This document shows, piece by piece, positions 1 to 5,460 of a DNA stretch of 8,828 bases (position 1 is the first letter of the stretch; every line of letters begins with the position of its first letter). A model generated the notes under the pieces. It was not told the DNA's origin, did not search any database, and worked only from the letters and a program-made list of their open reading frames with translations. The stretch lies in contig CBEWDL010000134.1 of NCBI GenBank assembly GCA_965555375.1, positions 1 to 8,828 of the forward strand, read 5' to 3'. Source of the DNA: CBDVBL01 sp965555375. GTDB lineage: Bacteria; Zixibacteria; MSB-5A5; UBA10806. Both the position numbers and the translations under genes were made by a program.

Positions 1-1
1 G

Positions 2-622
2 GCCTGCCGAACCTGCTACCTTTCGTTCCACAGGTACGATCCCCCGAAATCGGCCGAGGAGCTGATCCAGAAAATAATCAAAAAGCGGCATCACTCGGTT
101 CTGGAGCATGCCTCCGCGACGTTCAGGATCAGAGGCGGATCAAGGGTTTTCACCCATGAATTGGTCAGGCACCGGTTCATATCGCCGTCACAGGAGAGCC
201 AGAGATACGTTTGCTACGCCGATAAACCAAACCGTAAAAAGACCAAAGACTATGAGATAGTTACCCCCGAGACAATCGCCCGGGCCGAACTGCCCGGAAA
301 GGTCAAAAGCGCTGCAGAATTCTATAGAAGGGCGATTGCGAACTGCTACGATCTATACGAGGAGCTTCTCGATGCCGGCGTGCCGCCGGAGGATGCTCGC
401 TATGTGCTTCCCAATGCCACGGTGTCAGAGATAGTCATCACCGCGAATTTCCGGGAGCTCAGGCACTTTTTCTGCGTGAGGACCAATCCCCGGGCCCACT
501 GGGAGATCAGGGAGATTGCCGTCGAAATGCTTAAGATCATGAAAAAGGAAGCGTCCATAGTTTTCGGCGATTTCGAAATTGACGAGAAAGCTAAGTCGGC
601 GACATTTGAATACGATACTTAG
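2..622 (+). CDS. thyX: Flavin-dependent thymidylate synthase ThyX, 5'-partial
   Basis: ThyX methylates dUMP to dTMP in the cytoplasm, using methylenetetrahydrofolate as carbon donor and FAD/NADPH as reductant. The frame is open from the first full codon of the window and gives 206 residues. Since the family is usually about 220-250 residues, only a short N-terminus is missing. The signature RHRX7S is intact: R56-H57-R58, then S66, counting from the first full codon, followed by R68 and Y69. An upstream HSVLEHA segment (31-37) and the late LRHFFCVRT...AHWEIREIA block (153-174) also match the family; the last has His where many members have Gln (AQWEIR). The TTG at 161 lies inside the conserved signature block and is not a start. 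The gene ends 36 bp before nrdJ on the same strand, which suggests co-transcription for DNA-precursor synthesis. Identification is very secure; the true start is outside the window. Confidence 0.96.
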   Translation, partial: ACRTCYLSFHRYDPPKSAEELIQKIIKKRHHSVLEHASATFRIRGGSRVFTHELVRHRFISPSQESQRYVCYADKPNRKKTKDYEIVTPETIARAELPGKVKSAAEFYRRAIANCYDLYEELLDAGVPPEDARYVLPNATVSEIVITANFRELRHFFCVRTNPRAHWEIREIAVEMLKIMKKEASIVFGDFEIDEKAKSATFEYDT

Positions 623-645
623 GATAGCTTTCTTTATAATATACT

Positions 646-652
646 GGAGGGA
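646..652 (+). promoter_or_regulatory. Ribosome binding site of nrdJ
   Basis: A strong Shine-Dalgarno sequence GGAGGGA lies six bases before the GTG at 659. It decides the non-ATG start of nrdJ, and no better start codon is placed near it. Confidence 0.85.
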
Positions 653-658
653 GAAAAA

Positions 659-2917
659 GTGCACAAACAAAAGACTCAGATAAAGCCCCAGCTATCGGCA
701 AATTCTCTCGCCGTATTAAGGAGGCGTTATCTGATCAGGGACGATCAGGGGCAGGTTAAAGAGACGCCGGAAGAGCTGTTCATGCGTGTTGCGACAGTGA
801 TAGCGGCCGGCGACGCCAACTTCGGCGCGACAACCGAGGAGATCGACGAAACGGCCACCGGTTTTTACGAAATGATGGCCAGACTCGAGTTTATGCCCAA
901 CTCCCCGACTTTAATGAACGCCGGCAGGAAGTTAGGCCAGCTTTCGGCCTGCTTTGTATTACCCATCGACGATAACATGGAGTCAATCTTCGAAGCCGTG
1001 AAAGACACTGCGCTGATCCATAAATCAGGCGGCGGAACCGGATTCGCTTTCTCCCGGTTGAGACCAAAAAATTCAGTCGTAGCCTCAACTTCCGGCGTGG
1101 CATCAGGGCCGATTAGCTTCATGAGGGTAATTAATTCAGCCACCGAGGCGGTCAAGCAGGGGGGAACCCGCCGGGGCGCTAACATGGGGATTCTCAGGGT
1201 CGATCACCCCGATATCAAAGAATTTATCAAATGCAAAGATAACCTGTCGGAACTGACGAACTTCAACATCTCCGTCGGAGTAACAGATACTTTCATGAAG
1301 GCCGTCAAAGAGCGCACAACATTTCCCCTTATCGATCCTCGCACCGGCGAACAATATATACTTAATGGCAAACCGCAGAGCCTCGACGCTTGCGAGGTGT
1401 TCCAGTCAATCGTCGAACATGCCCACAAGACGGGCGAACCGGGCGTCATCTTTCTCGATACAATAAACAAATACGAGAAAACCACCGACCTGGGCCTGAT
1501 CGAGGCAACCAACCCCTGCGGTGAACAGCCCCTCCTTCCCTATGAAAGCTGCAACCTGGGGTCCATCAACCTCTCGAAAGTCGTTCGTGCCGTCGTTGAT
1601 TCCACCGATACCTCCAGAATGTTCAGAAACGAAATCGATTGGGACAAGCTTAAGGATCTGGTCTGGAAGGGAGTGCACTTTCTCGATAACGTTATCGAGC
1701 AGAACAGATACCCTTTGAAGCAAATCGGCGAAGCCACCGGAAAAAACCGTAGAATCGGTCTTGGAGTTATGGGATGGGCAGATCTTCTGATTATGCTGGA
1801 TACCCGCTATGACTCCAACGAGGCGCTGGAGCTGGCCGATAAGGTCATGGGTTTCATCCAGACCGAAGCCGATCTCGCCAGCCAGAACCTGGCTGCCGGA
1901 AGAGGAGTCTTTCCCAATTGGGAAAAATCTGTTTTTGGCAAACAGGGGACACAGAGAAGGAATTCCACCGTCACGACCATAGCGCCGACCGGCACCATTT
2001 CCATTATCGCCGGCTGCTCCTCGGGGATTGAACCGATATTCGCCATCAGCTATGTCCGCAACGTCATGGATAACACTCGCCTGATCGAGGTCAACCCGAT
2101 GTTTGAATCCAGGGCTAAAGAAATAGGCTTCTACTCACAGATGCTGATGGAGAGAATCGCAGAGAAAAATTCTATAGCCGATTTCGATGAGATTCCGAAG
2201 TCGGTCAGGGATATATTCGTCACCTCCCACGATGTTTCGCCCGAATGGCATATAAAGATGCAGGCGGCCTTCCAGAAGCATACTGAGAATGCAGTCTCCA
2301 AAACCATCAACCTTCCGAAAGAAGCCACCGCGGATGATGTCAAAACGACCTATGAGCTCGCCTATGGTCTTACCTGTAAGGGAGTGACAATATATCGCGA
2401 CGGCTCCCGGGCCTTTCAGGTCCTTTCTACAATGCAGACCGAGGAGTCCGGCGAGACGGAACAAGCCGCAGCCGTAAAAGGGCGCCCGGAGACCCTCCAG
2501 GGAATTACAAACAAGATAAAAACCGGCTTCGGTAACCTCTATATAACTATTAATACGCTAAATGGCAGGCCGTTTGAGGTCTTCGCCCAGATTGGCAAGT
2601 CGGGATACGACACTATGGCCGACACCGAGGCCATCTGCCGCCTTATATCGCTGGGCTTAAGAAGCGGCATCGATGTCGAGGTGATAATCGAACAACTGAG
2701 CGGTATAGGGGGAGATTCGCCGGTCTATGGAGCCGGCGGGCTTATACGCTCGGTGCCGGATGCTATCGCCAAGGTGCTGCATAAACATTTCGGCAACGGC
2801 AAGGCCCTCAAGGCACAGGCCGACCTTTCGGCGTTGAACTGTCCCGATTGCGGCGGCCGCCTGGAAACCGAATCCGGCTGCATCGTCTGCCCCGACTGCG
2901 GGTTCTCCCGGTGCTAA
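659..2917 (+). CDS. nrdJ: Adenosylcobalamin-dependent (class II) ribonucleotide reductase
   Basis: This enzyme reduces ribonucleotides to deoxyribonucleotides using a thiyl radical generated from coenzyme B12, so it needs no oxygen and no small subunit. The 752 residues begin with GTG behind a strong RBS. The N-terminal RNR domain starts almost at once (about 13-80), so no ATP-cone is present and dATP overall-activity control is unlikely. Catalytic features are all visible: C98 in QLSACF and C298 in YESCNL as the redox pair; the NPCGE finger loop with N285, C287 (thiyl radical) and E289; GGTRRGAN at 168-175; and the APTGT phosphate-binding loop at 442-446. A TSCPD domain spans roughly 612-708. 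The tail is a zinc-ribbon-like cysteine cluster (C728, C731, C741, C744, C747, C752), probably serving to re-reduce the active site, as in relatives. It lies 36 bp after thyX and is followed by an intrinsic terminator. Family assignment is secure; NDP rather than NTP as substrate is inferred from the NrdJ type. Confidence 0.97.
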   Translation: MHKQKTQIKPQLSANSLAVLRRRYLIRDDQGQVKETPEELFMRVATVIAAGDANFGATTEEIDETATGFYEMMARLEFMPNSPTLMNAGRKLGQLSACFVLPIDDNMESIFEAVKDTALIHKSGGGTGFAFSRLRPKNSVVASTSGVASGPISFMRVINSATEAVKQGGTRRGANMGILRVDHPDIKEFIKCKDNLSELTNFNISVGVTDTFMKAVKERTTFPLIDPRTGEQYILNGKPQSLDACEVFQSIVEHAHKTGEPGVIFLDTINKYEKTTDLGLIEATNPCGEQPLLPYESCNLGSINLSKVVRAVVDSTDTSRMFRNEIDWDKLKDLVWKGVHFLDNVIEQNRYPLKQIGEATGKNRRIGLGVMGWADLLIMLDTRYDSNEALELADKVMGFIQTEADLASQNLAAGRGVFPNWEKSVFGKQGTQRRNSTVTTIAPTGTISIIAGCSSGIEPIFAISYVRNVMDNTRLIEVNPMFESRAKEIGFYSQMLMERIAEKNSIADFDEIPKSVRDIFVTSHDVSPEWHIKMQAAFQKHTENAVSKTINLPKEATADDVKTTYELAYGLTCKGVTIYRDGSRAFQVLSTMQTEESGETEQAAAVKGRPETLQGITNKIKTGFGNLYITINTLNGRPFEVFAQIGKSGYDTMADTEAICRLISLGLRSGIDVEVIIEQLSGIGGDSPVYGAGGLIRSVPDAIAKVLHKHFGNGKALKAQADLSALNCPDCGGRLETESGCIVCPDCGFSRC

Positions 2918-2943
2918 ATTAAGGGAAATCGATTCAAATTATG

Positions 2944-2970
2944 AGGCGGCCTCCGCAGGGCCGCTTTTTT
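2944..2970 (+). terminator. Intrinsic terminator of the thyX-nrdJ unit
   Basis: A perfect six-base-pair G/C stem (GCGGCC at 2946-2951 with GGCCGC at 2959-2964, loop of seven) is followed directly by six T residues. It sits 27 bases after the nrdJ stop codon. On the other strand the hairpin is not followed by a T-run, so it is a poor terminator for the converging GH35 gene. Confidence 0.9.
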
Positions 2971-3028
2971 CATCCTTTGGTCTGCCGTAATCCCGATTCT
3001 TAGTGCTTCGGTTTTTTACGAGCGTAAA

Positions 3029-5194
3029 CTACTTCTTCGGTATATAGAATATCCTGGCCTCGTGGAAACCGACCGGGAAGACCACGCCCTCCTTCAGCTC
3101 CCGGGAGGTGAATTTCAAGACCTCGTCGTCTAAGACATCATACATGGTCACCTTACCTCGCTTTATCCCCAGCGCATGCAGGTCCACCGAGGCCACTATC
3201 TTCTTCTTAAAATCGCTGCCGGGTGAGGTAAAGGTGATATCGGTGTTGATCAGGTAGAGGATCACGCCATTGTCGTTGACCTGGGCTATAAGATCGACCT
3301 TCGGATCGGATGTCGCTACCGGCGAGGTGATCTTTTGAGCCTTGAATAACGACCGCAACAGATTCAGTCGGGCCGGATCGTATTTGGGCGAAATATCGAA
3401 AGTGAAAAGATAAACCGATCCCTTGCCCACTTTCTTATAAATACCCATTACCCTGGCGCCGCTCTTGGCCAGCGCTTTACCCGCGCCTTTCGATGTTATA
3501 TAGCCGTATCGTATGGCCCGAATCTCAGTTTTGTCCCAGACGATATTGCAGGGAGCCCAATCGCAGGCCGTATTCAATCCTATGGCTCTCGAAAGAATCC
3601 GGCAGGTTTTGAAATGTTCGTTAAATTTCGGCATCAGGCCAAACAGCACCGCACACTTACCGCTTTTTATAGCTTTCACGATATTATTTTGAGCCGCCTC
3701 GGCCATATATTCCGCGGTCGGTATGAAATAAACGTCTTTTTCGTTTAATGAATTCTCAGAATCGACATCGACAACGGAGTAATCGAATTTGAGATTCATG
3801 AAATCCTGCCCCAGGGGATTGAGGCTCTGCGGTACCAGATCGAGAACATACGGGAACTGTTCCTTTATGCCCAGATGATGCTGGATGAGGTATAGCTTAT
3901 GATAGGCAATCCCTATCCGTGAAACCGGCTTTGCCGTGTTGATGCCTATATGCTCCAGGGCGGTATTTATCTTTCTGATTGTATCGTAATTCTCCTTGAC
4001 GGTGCCGTCGGAACCGAGCGGTGAACCACGCCAGTGATCCCGACCGACGAACATATAATGATTCATCCCCTTCAGACCGGCTGCCAGCGCGCTGATAATC
4101 AAGTAGCGATGATAACGCGGACTTACATCGAAAGCTCGCTCTTCGGGAGAGCCATCCCCATCCACCGGTGCGCCGCCGTACAGGTTAGGCGTCCAGCAAA
4201 AGCCCGTCTTGCTGCTTAAGTAGCGAATGTTCCGCCCCAGCCTGCAATAATCGCTGGGATCGGGAACGGGCATCCCCAGAATCGTCTTCTCCCCCAGCAA
4301 GGAGTCTATGTTCAAGGGCAGCCCGAAATCATCTGTCCAGGGAATATTGACCGAGAAAAAGCATCCCGCACCCAGAGCCTCCAGCCTCTCCCTGATGTTT
4401 TCCACGTAATCGGCCAGAAGAGAGCCTTTAAATTCGATCCAGTCGAAATATTTCACCAGGTCTTCGGGTTTCTTCACCTCGATAGATAAAGGAGGCTCAA
4501 TGCCCGAAAAATGCCTCATCTTTTTTCCATACCCGGCGGGAACGTTCCTGGGATTCTGATATTTCCCTTCCAGAAAGGGATGGTAATTCTCTGTTATGGT
4601 GAGATTGTTGTAATCTGCGGCCAGCGGCTCGAGATTTCCGCCGAAACTCAGTTCATCGTCAATCTGAATGATAAATACCGGCCCCTTGGGGAATATATAA
4701 TTCTGTATGACATCTACAAGTCCCCCCAGATACCTCTTCACATGACCGAGGTATTTGGGGTGCAGGTAGCTCGGCTGATAACTATCCGCGATACCGGCGC
4801 CGTTTTTGGCGGAAACCAGCTCCCCCTGATTATCGCGGGCCACGATCGCCTCATCGAAAAAAAGATACTTGGGAAGCCCGCCGTCGGACCATTCGGCCTT
4901 GATCCAGGGCCCCGGCTTTAAGATAACCTTAAATCCAAACTCCCGGGACAGTTCTAAAAATACGATTAGATCTTTTTGCGGGCCGGTGTAGCCTCTGAAA
5001 TCGAACTCCCCGGGCTTCGGCTCATGAAGGTTCCAGGGAATGTAGGTCGATATGATCTTGAATCCGGCCTTCTTGATCCTCTCGAAACAGATCGACCAGT
5101 AACGCTTCTCGACCCGAAAATAGTGCATCTCCGCCGAAAATGGGAAAAACTCGTCCCGCCCTATCACGAATTTGTTGTCAATCACTCCTAACAT
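3029..5194 (-). CDS. GH35-like beta-galactosidase family protein with altered active site
   Basis: This is a 721-residue protein of glycoside hydrolase family 35 (clan GH-A TIM barrel), a family that removes terminal beta-galactose or related sugars by a retaining mechanism. The barrel occupies about 8-415. Conserved blocks are AEMHYFRV (21-28), STYIPWNLHEP (49-59), KPGPWIKAEWSDGGLPKYL (93-111) and GMNHYMFVG (376-384). The acid/base Glu is E181 in QIDDEL, where the family signature is QxENE[FY]; the Asn before it, a clan hallmark, is D180. At the expected nucleophile position, 46 residues before the YMF strand, the protein reads TPNLYGG, with N337 instead of Glu. Residues about 425-600 look like the flavodoxin-like trimerisation domain of beta-galactosidases, and about 625-720 like a beta-sandwich. 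No signal peptide is visible, so it is probably cytoplasmic. ATG is chosen because GAGG (5200-5203) precedes it by five bases. It is a single-gene unit with its own promoter. Fold and family are secure; activity and substrate are uncertain. Confidence 0.88.
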   Translation of the reverse strand: MLGVIDNKFVIGRDEFFPFSAEMHYFRVEKRYWSICFERIKKAGFKIISTYIPWNLHEPKPGEFDFRGYTGPQKDLIVFLELSREFGFKVILKPGPWIKAEWSDGGLPKYLFFDEAIVARDNQGELVSAKNGAGIADSYQPSYLHPKYLGHVKRYLGGLVDVIQNYIFPKGPVFIIQIDDELSFGGNLEPLAADYNNLTITENYHPFLEGKYQNPRNVPAGYGKKMRHFSGIEPPLSIEVKKPEDLVKYFDWIEFKGSLLADYVENIRERLEALGAGCFFSVNIPWTDDFGLPLNIDSLLGEKTILGMPVPDPSDYCRLGRNIRYLSSKTGFCWTPNLYGGAPVDGDGSPEERAFDVSPRYHRYLIISALAAGLKGMNHYMFVGRDHWRGSPLGSDGTVKENYDTIRKINTALEHIGINTAKPVSRIGIAYHKLYLIQHHLGIKEQFPYVLDLVPQSLNPLGQDFMNLKFDYSVVDVDSENSLNEKDVYFIPTAEYMAEAAQNNIVKAIKSGKCAVLFGLMPKFNEHFKTCRILSRAIGLNTACDWAPCNIVWDKTEIRAIRYGYITSKGAGKALAKSGARVMGIYKKVGKGSVYLFTFDISPKYDPARLNLLRSLFKAQKITSPVATSDPKVDLIAQVNDNGVILYLINTDITFTSPGSDFKKKIVASVDLHALGIKRGKVTMYDVLDDEVLKFTSRELKEGVVFPVGFHEARIFYIPKK

Positions 5195-5241
5195 TCCAGC
5201 CTCTAAAACTATTTCAGTCTAAGAATCGATCCATAGAATAG

Positions 5242-5294
5242 GAAGTTATTGTAACAAAATTATCCCTGAAAGTCAATTAAAAAAAGATAACTTC
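5242..5294. repeat. Inverted repeat spanning the GH35 promoter
   Basis: GAAGTTAT (5242-5249) and its perfect complement ATAACTTC (5287-5294) are 45 bp apart centre to centre, about four helical turns. One arm touches the -10 box and the other lies just upstream of the -35 box, a placement that would fit a repressor binding two half-sites. The arms are only eight bases and AT-rich, so chance is a real alternative. Confidence 0.3.
5248..5276 (-). promoter_or_regulatory. Sigma-70-type promoter of the GH35 gene
   Basis: On the minus strand, a TTGACT -35 box (5271-5276) is separated by exactly 17 bases from a TACAAT -10 box (5248-5253). Transcription would start near 5241, leaving a leader of about 46 bases before the ATG at 5194. 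The surrounding DNA is AT-rich, and the upstream gene's terminator lies about 100 bases before it, so the GH35 gene is an independent unit. This is a sequence prediction. Confidence 0.75.
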
Positions 5295-5379
5295 TTGTCA
5301 TACAATAGATTAATAAATCGGCGCGGGATATCCTCGTCTGCCGCCATACTGCCAGATTGGCATAAAAGCGTCGAGTATT

Positions 5380-5413
5380 AAAAAAGAATCGGGGCCTTTG
5401 AAGACCCCGATTC
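5380..5413 (-). terminator. Intrinsic terminator of the large secreted-protein gene
   Basis: Read on the minus strand, a perfect nine-base-pair stem (GAATCGGGG with CCCCGATTC, arms at 5405-5413 and 5386-5394) is followed by six T residues (5380-5385). It begins 47 bases after the tandem TAA TAA stop codons of the surface-protein gene and separates that gene from the GH35 promoter. Confidence 0.9.
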
Positions 5414-5460
5414 TCGCTTTAGCCTCAAGTCGAGACTAACACCAGAATGTCAACGGGTTA

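Noticed and set aside
161..622. TTG at 161 as the start of a short ThyX
   Set aside because: Family motifs such as HSVLEHA lie upstream in the same open frame, and the TTG is within the conserved block before RHR. The gene simply starts before the window.
635..640. TATAAT hexamer just upstream of nrdJ as a separate promoter
   Set aside because: No -35 box is found at 15-19 bp, and the transcript would begin around 647, inside the ribosome binding site. It is more likely chance in an AT-rich gap within an operon.
2944..2970. The nrdJ hairpin as a bidirectional terminator for the converging GH35 gene
   Set aside because: On the minus strand the stem is followed by TCATAATTTG, with no T-run. 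I see no good intrinsic terminator for the GH35 gene.
3014..3027. TTTACG-AG-CGTAAA palindrome after the GH35 stop codon as a terminator
   Set aside because: The loop would be two bases, the stem is AT-rich, and on the minus strand it is followed by A residues, not T.
5350..5363. Small hairpin TGCCA-GAT-TGGCA between the two minus-strand genes as a small RNA or attachment site
   Set aside because: A five-base-pair stem with a three-base loop is expected by chance; no promoter or T-run accompanies it.
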